From assembly GCF_039521745.1 (NCBI RefSeq), contig NZ_BAAACT010000151.1: DNA of 64,000 nucleotides, one strand, 5' to 3'. The translations under genes were made by a program, and so were the position numbers. Below, piece by piece: positions 32,143 to 42,369 of the stretch. Below the pieces are notes generated by a model. The model had not been told where the DNA came from, searched no databases, and was given only the letters and a program-made list of their open reading frames with translations. The stretch's first letter is position 1. Each line of letters opens with the position of its first letter. This DNA comes from Faecalicatena contorta. GTDB taxonomy: Bacteria; Bacillota; Clostridia; Lachnospirales; Lachnospiraceae.

Positions 32143-33882
32143 TCACCCTCCATTTATAACCGGCAGTTCAAAATATATCTCTGTATAAAATCCCGCCTCA
32201 CTTTTAATATTGATGCTGCAATTTTCTCCATAATATAGCTTCAGACGCTTATTAATATTGGCGATTCCTATTTTTTCTCCGTTATCCGGATATTTTCGTA
32301 GTATAGAATAGATTTCGCTTTCCTCAATCCCTTTTCCATTATCCCATATACTAATATAAAACCTACCTTTCCTTTTCTTCACCGTAATTTTGATTCTTCC
32401 AATATCCGTTTTCTGCTCAAATCCATGAGTTATGGCATTTTCAATAAACGGCTGCATAATTAACTTAGGAATCCTGCATGACAGGCACGTGTCATCTATA
32501 TCATATTCTACATCAAAATTATTCACATATCGGATCAGCATAATGTTGATATAGGACTGGATAGAAAAAAGTTCTTTCTCTACTGTATGGAAGCTTCCCT
32601 TATCTCGGAAAGATACGTTTAAAATGTTGATGAGGGATTCCGTCATTATTTGTATTCCTTCTAACCGGGCTATCATTGCCATAAATCTAATGCTGCTCAA
32701 TGAATTGGAAAGGAAATGAGGATTTATCTGCAATTCCAGTGCTTTCATTTCCTCTTCATGCTTTTCCTTCTCTTTTTCTATATTGTCCCGTATTAAACTC
32801 TGTATCATTTCCATCATCTGATTGTATTTTTCTTTAATCATTCTTATTTCATACAGGCCATAGACTTCCCGCTTCTTTAACTGTGGGTTTTCTGCTTCCC
32901 GCTTCATTATGTCCGACAGTTCGGTAATCGGATTTATGATATTCTTAAGCAGTCTGTTTATAAATAAATACAGTACGGTAAACAGAATACATGTGCTTCC
33001 GGCAATTAAAAGCAGGATAATCTGATATTTTCCATCTACCACATCAGCGTCAGAAACAGCGATTACTTTCCACTTTGTCCTCTTTATTGATTGAACTGCA
33101 TAATGCAGTTTATTTCCATGATATTCAGACATGCTTATTTCACGGGCTGTATTTTCATATGCCAAGCTAGAACCGGCAAGCACCCTGCCATGAGCATCTG
33201 TCAGATATAATTCTATGTTATCTGTCCATTCACCGGAGGTTTTTATTAACTCCAGTCCATCAGAGAGCACACCTATTGTACCTGCTTTTACTGTCGTGCC
33301 AACGCCCAGGTCCTTGAATCCTAATGTAAAAAACAGCAGATTTTCTCTTGCTATAATCTGGGGTCTGTTAAATTCCCTCTTATCAATGACAGAAACATGT
33401 ACAATATCCGGTTCTGATTCTGCTGTTTTATACCATTGGTATGTGTTCCATTCCTTAGCAGGCTGTATGCTTATATTTTCAAAAGCAAAGCTGCTGCCGT
33501 CCTCCATTAAAAAATCAACGGATACGATTTGAGGCTGCATGACCAGCCTCATATGGAACTGATCTGATAATTCGCGGTAATGCTTATACTTGTCATTATT
33601 GGACGCCTTATTGTAGAAAGTCAGTTCCCGCAGAATAACCCTTTCGTTTGTCCTGGAAAAATGTGCAAGCTCTCTTGCATAATCCGACATTTCCCTTTCC
33701 AAAATATCTGCCGCACTTTTTCCCGCAATAGATAATTTGTCCTGCTGCTCATGATCTATCTGCCTCAGGACCAGATACATACCTGCAAAAAATATAAGGA
33801 TCAACGGCAGGAATACCAGCTTTACAAACATTTTTCTATAATAACGCTGTATGGTTAAGTTTTTATCAGCTTTCATACTCAT
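32143..33882 (-). CDS. YesM-type sensor histidine kinase
   Basis: The 579-residue kinase has a membrane helix near residues 18-38, an extracellular sensor domain (about 40-275), a second helix (about 285-310), a HAMP-like linker, the His_kinase core with the phosphorylated His in LQINPHFLSNSL near residue 395, and an ATPase domain (NAITHGF, then DNGKGI). This architecture belongs to carbohydrate-sensing kinases of Firmicutes. It follows the GH117 gene and likely senses the imported oligosaccharide or binding protein outside the cell. Confidence 0.9.
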   Translation of the reverse strand: MSMKADKNLTIQRYYRKMFVKLVFLPLILIFFAGMYLVLRQIDHEQQDKLSIAGKSAADILEREMSDYARELAHFSRTNERVILRELTFYNKASNNDKYKHYRELSDQFHMRLVMQPQIVSVDFLMEDGSSFAFENISIQPAKEWNTYQWYKTAESEPDIVHVSVIDKREFNRPQIIARENLLFFTLGFKDLGVGTTVKAGTIGVLSDGLELIKTSGEWTDNIELYLTDAHGRVLAGSSLAYENTAREISMSEYHGNKLHYAVQSIKRTKWKVIAVSDADVVDGKYQIILLLIAGSTCILFTVLYLFINRLLKNIINPITELSDIMKREAENPQLKKREVYGLYEIRMIKEKYNQMMEMIQSLIRDNIEKEKEKHEEEMKALELQINPHFLSNSLSSIRFMAMIARLEGIQIMTESLINILNVSFRDKGSFHTVEKELFSIQSYINIMLIRYVNNFDVEYDIDDTCLSCRIPKLIMQPFIENAITHGFEQKTDIGRIKITVKKRKGRFYISIWDNGKGIEESEIYSILRKYPDNGEKIGIANINKRLKLYYGENCSINIKSEAGFYTEIYFELPVINGG

Positions 33883-33944
33883 CAGGCTCCCTTTTTGGAA
33901 GACTTATTGCCATTCCAAAGTTTTCACTTTAGTTTTCAGAAATA

Positions 33945-35030
33945 TTACCACCATCCGAGAGTTTTCACATTACTACCCGGATACTGGTGGGCAAAGGCAT
34001 AAGGATGCCTGTTATCCAAATCAAACCTCATCAGATAATTATAATCCGAAGAACGTTCATCACAATGGCATAATCCCCAGCGGATTCCCTCCAGAGGGTA
34101 TTCATCGTTGTGCTTGCCCCTGAATGCCCCGCCTGCCATTGGTGTATCATATACATGGGACATAATTTCGAAGTTTACGCCATCTTTTGCATATTGTATG
34201 GTATCCTTTTCCGGACCATCCCGATTTAGAAGCGCGGCTATTCCCCCTTTATACTCCCATAACATCGTCTCATGCCCGCTGTTTGTCACCGGATTATATT
34301 CGCTGTGGACATACGGACCGGTAACCTGGCCGGAAACCGCCACCCCCCACCGTGTATCCTGCCCCGAACTTTTTAATGAACCCAAAGGGGATGCCCCACA
34401 TTTATAGTATAGATAATACATCCCGTTGTAATAAAACAGGCTTGGGTCATGAGTCAGTCCTATATACGCGCCGTCATTATAATTGTCATGGCTGCCAAAC
34501 CACTCCCCGCCCTGCATCTTGGTCAGGATACATTCTTTGTGTTTTTTCCATGGGCCATTGGGATTATCTGCCACTGAAAGTCCGACACTTTCACCATCTT
34601 CCTCATACCGGCTCTGCGGAAACGTCTGATATACCATATAGTATTTCCCCTTGTGCTCCATCACATCCGGCGTGCAGACAGTACGTTCATCATAGTCGCC
34701 CTGTTCTCCCCTGGGAACTGCACAGCCCCGTTCTTCCCAGTTTATCCCATCTTCGCTGACTGCATACCAGATATCTGCATAATCCCACGGAAAAATCTTA
34801 GTGAACCGGTTTCTCTGGGCCGATACTCCAAAATGTGGTCCCAGCGACTTGGTGTACCACACATAGTAAATACCGTCTGCCTCCAGAACACTACTTGGGT
34901 CTCTCCGATGCACGCCTTTCTCATATCCTATTCCTTTTACTTCCGTATATGTAAAACCTCCAAACCATGCTTCCCCGTGGTTCTTATATTGCTCCGCTCT
35001 CAGCGTTGCAGCACTTTTTTTCATAGACAT
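33945..35030 (-). CDS. GH117-family 3,6-anhydro-L-galactosidase
   Basis: The roughly 360-residue protein has five-bladed propeller-type repeats and motifs I associate with GH117: RDPSSVLEADGIYYVWYTKS, DYADIWYAVSEDGINW, AVPRGEQGDYDERTV, THDPSLFYYNGMYYLYYKC and GPEKDTIQYAKDGVNFEIM. GH117 enzymes remove alpha-1,3-linked 3,6-anhydro-L-galactose from the non-reducing end of neoagaro-oligosaccharides. No signal peptide is seen, so it acts in the cytoplasm after ABC import. This feeds the AHG operon directly. Either of two ATGs (35030 or 35024) could be the start. GH43 and related propeller hydrolases are the main alternative. Confidence 0.82.
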   Translation of the reverse strand: MSMKKSAATLRAEQYKNHGEAWFGGFTYTEVKGIGYEKGVHRRDPSSVLEADGIYYVWYTKSLGPHFGVSAQRNRFTKIFPWDYADIWYAVSEDGINWEERGCAVPRGEQGDYDERTVCTPDVMEHKGKYYMVYQTFPQSRYEEDGESVGLSVADNPNGPWKKHKECILTKMQGGEWFGSHDNYNDGAYIGLTHDPSLFYYNGMYYLYYKCGASPLGSLKSSGQDTRWGVAVSGQVTGPYVHSEYNPVTNSGHETMLWEYKGGIAALLNRDGPEKDTIQYAKDGVNFEIMSHVYDTPMAGGAFRGKHNDEYPLEGIRWGLCHCDERSSDYNYLMRFDLDNRHPYAFAHQYPGSNVKTLGWW

Positions 35031-35102
35031 CGCCTTCCTTTCCATACATTCTTAGTCACTTATAGCAGGACATATCCGCCCTCATAATACCCTGTACTTT
35101 GA

Positions 35103-35933
35103 TCAGCCTTTTATGGCTCCTGCAGTCATTCCCTTTATAACCTCCTTACTAAACACAAGATAAGCCAGTATAATCGGCAGTGATGTGCACATTAGCGCAG
35201 CAATTAAAAATGTATAATCCAGTTTTTTCCCTGAAGTAAAATACCTTAGTGCAATCGATACTGTCCTCATATCCTCCCGCGGAGTTAAGATGACCGCAAA
35301 AGCAAATTCATTCCATGTATTTAACAATGTCAGTATGCTCGTTGTTGCTATAATTGGTTTACATAGCGGAAATATAACTTTAATCAGCCTTTGCGACATG
35401 CTGCATCCGTCAATAACAGAGGCTTCATCTATGTCTTTAGGGATTCCGGCTATGAAACTTTCCGCCAGAAATATTGACAGCGTAATCGACATTCCGTAAT
35501 ACGTAACGATAAGCGCCAGCCGGTTATTAATCATATCCAGCATCTTGTACTGCACAAACATCGGAACCAGCAAGGCATATAAAGGAATCAGCATACCCAG
35601 TGTATAAAGAAAACGAACCGCCTTTTTTCCCCTGAAATCATATCTGGCGAGAAAATATGCCGTTGTAATAGATAATATTACTACAATGATAACATTTATG
35701 CCGGAATAGAACAGGCTGTTTAAAACTGCCGTCCCTAATTTTCCAATCTCAAACGCTTCTGCATAATTGCTCAGCATAACTGTTCTTGGCAATGCCAAAG
35801 TATTTTGCATAAACTCCGGATTGGGCTTGACTGACGAATAGGCCATCCATATCAAAGGGAAAATGACAGTCGCAGAAATTCCACATGCCACAGCATTCAG
35901 CAGTATACCGGCTATCCTGTTAGTTCTTTTCAT
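35103..35933 (-). CDS. ABC sugar permease, MalG type
   Basis: The 276-residue membrane protein has six helices and the EAA loop for ATPase contact (IPKDIDEASVIDGCSMSQRLIKVIFPLCKP, about residues 178-208). Start ATG 35933 has GGGAGG 8 nt upstream and overlaps the end of the partner permease. It forms the pore with the 35920 product for the oligosaccharide bound by the lipoprotein at 36937. No ATPase gene lies nearby; such importers use a shared MsmX-like ATPase. Confidence 0.9.
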   Translation of the reverse strand: MKRTNRIAGILLNAVACGISATVIFPLIWMAYSSVKPNPEFMQNTLALPRTVMLSNYAEAFEIGKLGTAVLNSLFYSGINVIIVVILSITTAYFLARYDFRGKKAVRFLYTLGMLIPLYALLVPMFVQYKMLDMINNRLALIVTYYGMSITLSIFLAESFIAGIPKDIDEASVIDGCSMSQRLIKVIFPLCKPIIATTSILTLLNTWNEFAFAVILTPREDMRTVSIALRYFTSGKKLDYTFLIAALMCTSLPIILAYLVFSKEVIKGMTAGAIKG

Positions 35934-36807
35934 TTTTTCGGCCTCCCAATATAAATGTGGATACTGCAATCAGGCCAAGCGACAGCACAGTCATGCCGAT
36001 AGCCGTTGCAGATGCGTATCCTATTCTTTGTGTTTCGAACGCTACATCATAGGAGTATAATGCAGTTACCATAGATGCCCTTCCGGGCCCACCGCCGGAC
36101 ATAATGAAAATAATATCAAACAATTTCATACAACCTGAAATACAGATCAGCAAACAGACCGCAATGGTCGGCCTAAGCAATGGAAATGTGATATGCAAAG
36201 CGCACTGGAGCCTGGATGCACCGTCGATTTGCGCGGCTTCCGTAACATCAACGCTTATATTCTGCATGCCTGACATAATAATAATGACAAACTGCCCGAC
36301 ATACTGCCATGTTAACGTAAGGCATATACTGGGAATCACCCATGATGTACTGTTCAGCCAGGGCAGATTCCCCTCCATCCCCAGAAGCTGCAGCACTGAT
36401 GATATGATCCCTATATCATTGCGGTATACCAGCTGCCACAGCATTCCCACCACCATAGGCGCCAAAACCGCCGGCAGAAAAATAAGCCGTCTGTGGAATT
36501 CTCTTGCCCTGATTTTTTTGCTTTGGTAAAACAAAGCTAATATAAACCCTAAGCCAATTTGTGCTATTATCAGAATCGCTATTATTTCTAAATTGTTTAA
36601 AAAAGCTCCCCAAAATGCCTTATCCTGTAATAACCTGATATAATTATCGTTCCCGACAAAATCCATTTTTTTTCCGCCCCTCCAGTTTGTAAAGCTAATT
36701 CCCAAGCAGATAAAAAGCGGAACCACCATCGCCGTCAGATAAAGGATAAGACCCGGCGCTATATACTTATAAACTCTCAGAGATTTTCCTTCCTGAAATT
36801 TATTCAT
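35920..36807 (-). CDS. ABC sugar permease, MalF type
   Basis: The 295-residue membrane protein has six predicted helices and the EAA loop (VDVTEAAQIDGASRLQCALHITFPLLRP, about residues 190-220). It is the first permease after the binding-protein gene, from which it is separated by a perfect hairpin. It overlaps the MalG-type gene by 14 nt. Its role is import of anhydrogalactose-ended oligosaccharides as judged from the operon. Confidence 0.9.
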   Translation of the reverse strand: MNKFQEGKSLRVYKYIAPGLILYLTAMVVPLFICLGISFTNWRGGKKMDFVGNDNYIRLLQDKAFWGAFLNNLEIIAILIIAQIGLGFILALFYQSKKIRAREFHRRLIFLPAVLAPMVVGMLWQLVYRNDIGIISSVLQLLGMEGNLPWLNSTSWVIPSICLTLTWQYVGQFVIIIMSGMQNISVDVTEAAQIDGASRLQCALHITFPLLRPTIAVCLLICISGCMKLFDIIFIMSGGGPGRASMVTALYSYDVAFETQRIGYASATAIGMTVLSLGLIAVSTFILGGRKNEKN

Positions 36808-36885
36808 AATTAAAATCCCCCTTGTTTCTTACTCCAGCCAACAAATTCGTTTGCGATGAGCCTGATGCCTGCTGCCGCAGCTTTC

Positions 36886-36920
36886 CGTACGGTCTGCGCA
36901 GTGAATACGCAGACCGTACG
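36886..36920 (-). promoter_or_regulatory. Perfect 13-bp hairpin between binding protein and permease genes
   Basis: CGTACGGTCTGCG and CGCAGACCGTACG flank a 9-nt loop in the gap after the binding-protein stop, with no T-run on the minus strand. It fits a stabilizing or partial-termination stem that gives more binding protein than permease. Confidence 0.75.
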
Positions 36921-36936
36921 AACTGTCAACGGAATT

Positions 36937-38265
36937 TTACTGCAGCAGTTCATACTCATCCTGCATATTCTGCGCCAGCTCTTTTGGATCAATCGACTGC
37001 ATCAATAATTCCTGCAGCCCTCTCTGATATATTTCTTTTATTGTGGGGTCGAGTGTGGAATCCCAATTCATACATGCAGTACCGTCTTTTACCCTATTGT
37101 TCATTTCTACTGCCGGAGCCACCAGTTTAGATTCGTCATAGTCTACTTCCCATGCAGTAAATTCATTATTTTCTTCCACAATTATTTTCCCGGTTTCTTC
37201 TGTATAAAAATAATCTTTTAAAAATATTTTTGCCGCCTCCATTTGTTCATCCGTAATTCTTGATCCCATAGCAATTCCCCATGCCGCTGACTGTACAATG
37301 GAAGCTTCCGCTTTACCGCCGGAAGCCGGGCCGGGCCAATGAGCTGCTTTTGTGACTGAGCTAATTTCCGGCGACATTCCATCTATATTCTTACATTCCC
37401 AGTCACCAGCAGATATCATAGCGGCTTTCCCATTTGTATATAATGCCAAACGTTCGTCATTACTAATACTTGCAAAATCGTCATTAAAGCCATTATTCTT
37501 TGCAATATTCTGATAGGCGGCAAGTGCATCTACAAATTCTTTGTCAGTAAAACTAGCTTTTCCATTACATTTTCTAATATTCTGATACCATTCATTCCCG
37601 ACGAAATTATTCACAAATGCACTGAACAGGATAGAATCTGCCGCCCAGGGATCCCTGTCTCCCAAGGCCATCGGTATATATCCCAATTCCCTTAATTTAG
37701 CACAGGCAGTATTAAACGCGTCCAGTGTCGCAGGAAATTCACTGATGCCTGCCTCTTTGAAGATATTTTCATTGTATAGGATAAATCCATAGGTACCTAA
37801 CGCAATAGGGAATGAGTAAATGGCATCATCGTCAATATTCGTTCCTTCCTGAATCAGACCCGGCCGCAGTACCTGTTCAAGTCCAATGTCTTTATATACA
37901 TCCGTCAGTTCAATGATTGCCCCAATATCAGAAAAAGCCTTCATCATGGTTCCCTTTACCATCACAAGCTCAGACAGGTCATCCGCCGTACCGCGGGCAT
38001 TAATCTGGGTCATATATGCATCCTGAGGCATCTCCTCCACTATAATTTCTGCCGAATTGGCATGATCCTTATTGAACCGCTCTATCGCAGGAGTGATTGC
38101 ATCATTCCACGATTCCCCTTCTACGAAAAGGTGAGTAAACGTAAGCGATACTTTCTCATTCTTTCCGTCTTTACGTTTTACCTCCTTTTGCCCCTGACCG
38201 CATCCTGTCAGGCACGCTGTCAGCATCACTGAACATAGCAGCAAACTGATGATTCTTCTTTTCAT
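36937..38265 (-). CDS. Sugar-binding lipoprotein of the ABC importer
   Basis: The 442-residue family-1 solute-binding protein has a lipoprotein signal (LTACLTGCGQ, lipobox Cys near residue 22) and a two-lobe binding fold. It captures the oligosaccharide at the cell surface. It is first in its operon (binding protein, two permeases, GH117, sensor kinase, regulator), which follows the IclR gene and its terminator. The start has AGGAGG upstream. Confidence 0.9.
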   Translation of the reverse strand: MKRRIISLLLCSVMLTACLTGCGQGQKEVKRKDGKNEKVSLTFTHLFVEGESWNDAITPAIERFNKDHANSAEIIVEEMPQDAYMTQINARGTADDLSELVMVKGTMMKAFSDIGAIIELTDVYKDIGLEQVLRPGLIQEGTNIDDDAIYSFPIALGTYGFILYNENIFKEAGISEFPATLDAFNTACAKLRELGYIPMALGDRDPWAADSILFSAFVNNFVGNEWYQNIRKCNGKASFTDKEFVDALAAYQNIAKNNGFNDDFASISNDERLALYTNGKAAMISAGDWECKNIDGMSPEISSVTKAAHWPGPASGGKAEASIVQSAAWGIAMGSRITDEQMEAAKIFLKDYFYTEETGKIIVEENNEFTAWEVDYDESKLVAPAVEMNNRVKDGTACMNWDSTLDPTIKEIYQRGLQELLMQSIDPKELAQNMQDEYELLQ

Positions 38266-38441
38266 AACTGTTTACCTCCTTCTTGCATTTCAGATTCATT
38301 AGTATCTATGTTCAATATAGCAACATCGGTGACAATAAAATATGATATTATTCCATATTAACTGACTGATTTCTATATAGAAAAAGTTCAAATATCTACA
38401 AATAATAATAAAGATCAATTAACACCTGATTAGAGCATAAA

Positions 38442-38486
38442 AATTTCGATGCTTACAGATAACAATCTGAATTCAGCATCGAAATT
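38442..38486 (-). terminator. Terminator of the IclR gene
   Basis: AATTTCGATGC and GCATCGAAATT are perfect 11-bp arms, followed by TTTT on the minus strand. It lies between iclR and the binding-protein operon. Confidence 0.8.
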
Positions 38487-38530
38487 ATTTTACGCTATAC
38501 CATCCTGCCATTCCACTGAATCAGCAGGAA

Positions 38531-39328
38531 CTAAACTATTTTCATCAAATCCGCACAATCAAACCCCATCTTACATGATATCTCAATCCCCGCTTTCGTT
38601 ACTGCTCCGATAATCCCGTCCAGCTTCTCATCCAGTTCCTTACGCTTAATCACAGAAATACTGATTGCTCCAACACATTCCCGAAGTCTGTTTCTGACAG
38701 GAACAGCAATGCAGAATAGATTTTCATTATCCTCTTCATTATCTATAGAATATCCTCTGGCACGTATCCTTTGTAATTCATTCAGCAGTTCTTCAATGCT
38801 GACAATTGTATTGGGGGTTTTTCGAACAAACGGCACCCCGTCCAGCAAGCGTATCACCTCATCATCCTGTCTGACTGCCAGCATCGCCTTTCCAAGCCCT
38901 GTCCTGTAAAGTGCATTCCGCTCCCCTATGGCACAGCTCGTACGAAGCGGCGATGCCCCCTCTATCTTATCAATATACAGGATCTGGCTTCCGCTTGGTA
39001 TAGCAAAATAGGCAGTTTCCCCAAACTGTACGCTTAGCTGCTTTAAATATGGCCGGACTATTGTATGGACATCCTGCTTCGCCATATAAGCCATCCCAAT
39101 CTCCAGCATCCGGACTCCCAACGAAAATCCCTTTGTGTGCTCGTTAAACTCCAATGCGCCTTCTAACTCCAGAGTATGTACGATATCAAATACGCTTGTT
39201 TTGGGTATACCCAATTCTTTGTATAGTTCTGCAATGGAACATGCTTCACTTTTCTTTGATATATAAGATAATATCTCCAAAGTCCTGGTTACTGTTCTGT
39301 TTTTTTTCTGTTCACTGGCAGCCATCAT
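38531..39328 (-). CDS. IclR-family transcriptional regulator
   Basis: The 265-residue protein has an N-terminal winged helix (about residues 10-70: RTLEILSYISK, CSIAELYKELGIPKTSVFDIVHTL) and the IclR effector domain (TGLGKAMLA near residue 140, RGYSIDNEEDNENLFCIAVPV near residue 195). IclR proteins next to KDG genes often sense KDG or related keto-acids and repress the operon. The target could be the decayed operon upstream, the intact AHG operon or both. It lies between the two and starts after AAAGGAG. Confidence 0.88.
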   Translation of the reverse strand: MMAASEQKKNRTVTRTLEILSYISKKSEACSIAELYKELGIPKTSVFDIVHTLELEGALEFNEHTKGFSLGVRMLEIGMAYMAKQDVHTIVRPYLKQLSVQFGETAYFAIPSGSQILYIDKIEGASPLRTSCAIGERNALYRTGLGKAMLAVRQDDEVIRLLDGVPFVRKTPNTIVSIEELLNELQRIRARGYSIDNEEDNENLFCIAVPVRNRLRECVGAISISVIKRKELDEKLDGIIGAVTKAGIEISCKMGFDCADLMKIV

Positions 39329-39415
39329 AATCTCCTTTTTTCATCCTCTGATAAAAATTGTTTTTATTTATTGTACCAAATATGAAGGCATTCTTCCAGA
39401 AATACAGTGCGAACT

Positions 39416-40716
39416 TTACTGCTTGCTTTCTTCTTCCAATAATTTTGCCATTCTGGCCTCTACCTGTGCCATAGCATCATCTATCGAAGTCCCATTTCCC
39501 AGCATAGTATTATAGGCTTCTCCCATAATATCCCATACTTCCGTATACTTCGGGAATCTGTTCTGAGGCACCACATGGTTAACGGCCTGTATAAAACCAT
39601 GAAACGCCGGATCTTTAAATGCCTTAACCTCTAATGCCTCATCGTTTACAGGAAGCCTTCCTGTATCCAGGGCAAACTGCACGGCCTGCTCTTTATCCGT
39701 AAGGAATTTGAGAAAATCCGCCATCTCCTCCGGATGTTCACATGATTTCGTAACGGCATATCCCCCCACATTTAACGCTGCTGAATGCCTCTCTTCTTTT
39801 GGAACCGGGACGCTGGCGAGTTTTCCTTCCAAATCCGGGTTTGCACTTAAAATCGCCCCAAGGGCATTAGAGCCGGTAATCATCAGGCCTGTCTGTTCCT
39901 GCGCAAAGTAAGAGGAAGCTTCCGGATATCCGGTTTCTGTCACACCCGGAGGTACTGCCTTATCCTTAATTGCCAAATCCACAAAGTCCTGCAAGGCCTG
40001 TTTAAATTTATCCCCTGTCAGATCAGTCTTCCATTTTCCTGACTCATCCTGAAATACTTCTTCTACGCCATATGCCTTAACAAACTGTGAAAATCTTGAT
40101 ACGCCTGAGCTGTTGTTTGTTCCGACCATACTAAATCCCCAGTGGCCATCTCTGGTAAATTCCCTTGCGACCTCTTTGAATTCGTCCATTGTCTCTATGC
40201 CGTCTCTGTTCGTTTCTTCCAACCAATCCGCCCGGTAAACCAGACCTGTCGGTATCACAAACCAGGGAGACATTCTCATAACGCCGTCAATACTGGCTTC
40301 TTCTATCACTGTATCCGCAAGCCCTTCCAGATAATCTTCTCCCAGAAGTTCTGTATGGTCCGCCAGAATTCCCATTTCTGCCGCAACAGGTATGAACTCT
40401 GCGGCAATGCTAAAAGCATCCGGGAGATCATCGCTTGTATTTAGGGCAATCACTTTCTTGGACATCTCGTTCATCGGAACACCGATTAATTCAATCTCAA
40501 CATCCGGGGTTTTTTTCATATACTGATCTGCCATGGCTTTCTCAAGTCCAGCCTCTGTTTCCGTCTGGAGAGAGGACATAAGCGTAAGCTTTACCTTTCC
40601 AGGATCCTCCGCTTTCTTATCGTCTTCGCTGCTTCACCTTACCCACAGCCTGCCAATACGGCCGCACACATCCCCACAACAATTGCCGCCTTTACTTTTT
40701 TTACTGTAAACATCAT
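39416..40716 (-). pseudogene. Broken sugar-binding lipoprotein of the second operon
   Basis: The mature part (387 codons from 40579, GKVKLTLMSSLQTE onward) is a solute-binding protein. The true start at 40716 gives a lipoprotein signal (AAVLAGCG), but directly after it come a TAA and a one-base shift, so signal and mature part are no longer joined in frame. AGGAGG before 40716 remains. The shortened reading frame would stay in the cytoplasm without a signal. It is the last gene of the decayed operon. Sequencing error is possible but would need two errors here. Confidence 0.8.
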
Positions 40717-40735
40717 TTTTCCTCCTGTTCTTTTT

Positions 40736-41356
40736 TTAACCAAATATCTCCTTCATTCTTTTTGATACATATTCCCTGATCTTTTCCCACTGCCCTCCTT
40801 CCAGCAACTCTTTACCTATAAAACTCGATCCCAGGCCAGCCCCTTGAAACCCACGCGCCATATAGTCTTCTAAATTTTCCAGAGACACCCCTCCCACGGC
40901 CCAGAATTTGGCCTCCTGGAAGGGACCCTGTAAAGCTTTCACATAATTTTCCGAAACACCCACGGCAGGAAAGAACTTCATCCTGTGTATCCCATATTCA
41001 AGGCATACCGCCGCCTCGGAAGCCGTATAAATCCCCGGCAACACCGAGATTTTCCTTTCAACGCAGAATTCCAGCACCTCTCTGTTCACCGAAGGAGTTA
41101 CAAAAAACTGTGCGCCGGCATCTCTGGCCATTTCACACATTTTTTTATTCAGAACCGTTCCTGCCCCTACAAAGATTTCGCTGCCAAACTCTGCCCTAAG
41201 CAGTCTGATCTGCTGTAGCGCATCCTCTGTATTCATCGTCACTTCAAATAGTTTTATCCCGCCTTCGCTTACTGCCTTCACAAAATCTTTGATATCTTTT
41301 GTCGGCAGATTCCTCATAATTACACATACCCTGTTATCTTTAAATATGTCTGTCAT
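40736..41356 (-). CDS. KDPG/KDPGal aldolase (intact, second operon)
   Basis: The 206-residue class I aldolase has catalytic Glu in LFEVTMNT, Schiff-base Lys in MKFFPAVG and phosphate-binding residues in VGGVSLENL. The ATG at 41356 is preferred over the upstream extension, which overlaps the kinase remnant. In the second operon, with a galactonate dehydratase and a kinase, it would split KDP-galactonate or KDPG to pyruvate and glyceraldehyde-3-phosphate. Unlike the copy at 25699 it lacks the VOC domain. It is one of two intact genes left in this operon. Confidence 0.85.
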   Translation of the reverse strand: MTDIFKDNRVCVIMRNLPTKDIKDFVKAVSEGGIKLFEVTMNTEDALQQIRLLRAEFGSEIFVGAGTVLNKKMCEMARDAGAQFFVTPSVNREVLEFCVERKISVLPGIYTASEAAVCLEYGIHRMKFFPAVGVSENYVKALQGPFQEAKFWAVGGVSLENLEDYMARGFQGAGLGSSFIGKELLEGGQWEKIREYVSKRMKEIFG

Positions 41357-41382
41357 CCTTCCATTCCTTTCCTTATTTTTTA

Positions 41383-42332
41383 TCAGCGGTAAACCCCTGC
41401 TTCTCCATTCAAGATCCGGTCCATACGCTCCCACTTGGGGAACCCTTCTGTATCGCCTCCTGTTTCCGTAGTAAGGGCGCCTGCAACCACCCCCATATAC
41501 CCGCTTACCGTGATATCCTTACCTTCCAGAAGTCCGCACAGGAAAGCCGCATTAAAAGCATCTCCCGCACCGACTGTATCAACGCTGCTGCAGGGATACG
41601 GCGCAACGGCCTTCGTTGTATGCCTGTCTGTTACTACTGCTCCGCTGCCCCCGTTTTTGACAGCGATGCTGCCTGCCCTCCCATTGCCCGTCAGGTATCG
41701 GACGGCTGCCTCTGTCCCATGAACATCAAACAACATCCCTATTTCTTCTAAGCCAGCCATAACAACATCCGCCCGGAGCAGCATTTTTCCCAAATTCTTC
41801 TTATATTTCCCCCCTTCCCACATTTTTTTCTAATATTCGGGTCGAATGCAACGGGTATCTGTCTCTTTTGCGCTTCCTCCATAATATACTCATTCAATTC
41901 TCTGCACGTATCGCTCAGGCAGCTTGTAATACCCGACAGGTATATCATCCTGGCGTCTAATATATAGTCCATGTTAAGATCAGAAACCTTCATGCAGCTC
42001 GCAGCAGAGTTCTTCCTGTAGTACATAACCGCCGTTTCATTGCCAGGCCTGATTTCTTTAAACATCAATGCATTTTTCTCTTTTTGAGATTGTATCACTC
42101 CGCCTACATCAACACCTTCACTGCGAACCATGTTTAGTATATAATCGCCGAAACTGTCATCCCCAAGCCTGCTGACCCAGCCGGCGCTATGACGCAGTTT
42201 GCAGGCGCCTATCGCTACATTGCTTTCGGAGCCCGCGATTCTTTTTTTGAAATAATCTACATAACATAAATCCCCTTTTTCTTCCGGTGTAAAAGATACT
42301 AATGTTTCTCCCACTGTAATAATGTCTAACAC
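41383..42332 (-). pseudogene. Frameshifted KDG/KDGal kinase (PfkB family)
   Basis: The N-terminal part (ITVGETLVSF, GSESNVAIGA) is in one frame up to DPNIRKK. The rest (WEGGKYKKNLGKMLLRADVV, then DTVGAGDAFNAAF) continues in the next frame. The shift lies at a run of seven A on the minus strand (T7 at about 41823-41829); six A would restore one frame. As written the active-site half is lost. It was the kinase of the second hexonate pathway. Confidence 0.82.
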
Positions 42333-42369
42333 TTCTGCCTCCTTATCATATATCAGTCATCTGTTTTTC

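Noticed and set aside
33945..35030. GH43-type arabinanase/xylosidase call for the propeller hydrolase
   Set aside because: The stretches RDGPEKDTIQYAKDGVNFEIM and DYADIWYAVSEDG fit GH117 better, and the linked AHG cycloisomerase supports this. GH43 remains the fallback.
41820..41835. Programmed frameshift in the PfkB kinase
   Set aside because: The A7 run could slip, but this family has no known programmed shift and neighbouring genes carry clear deletions, so decay or sequencing error is simpler.
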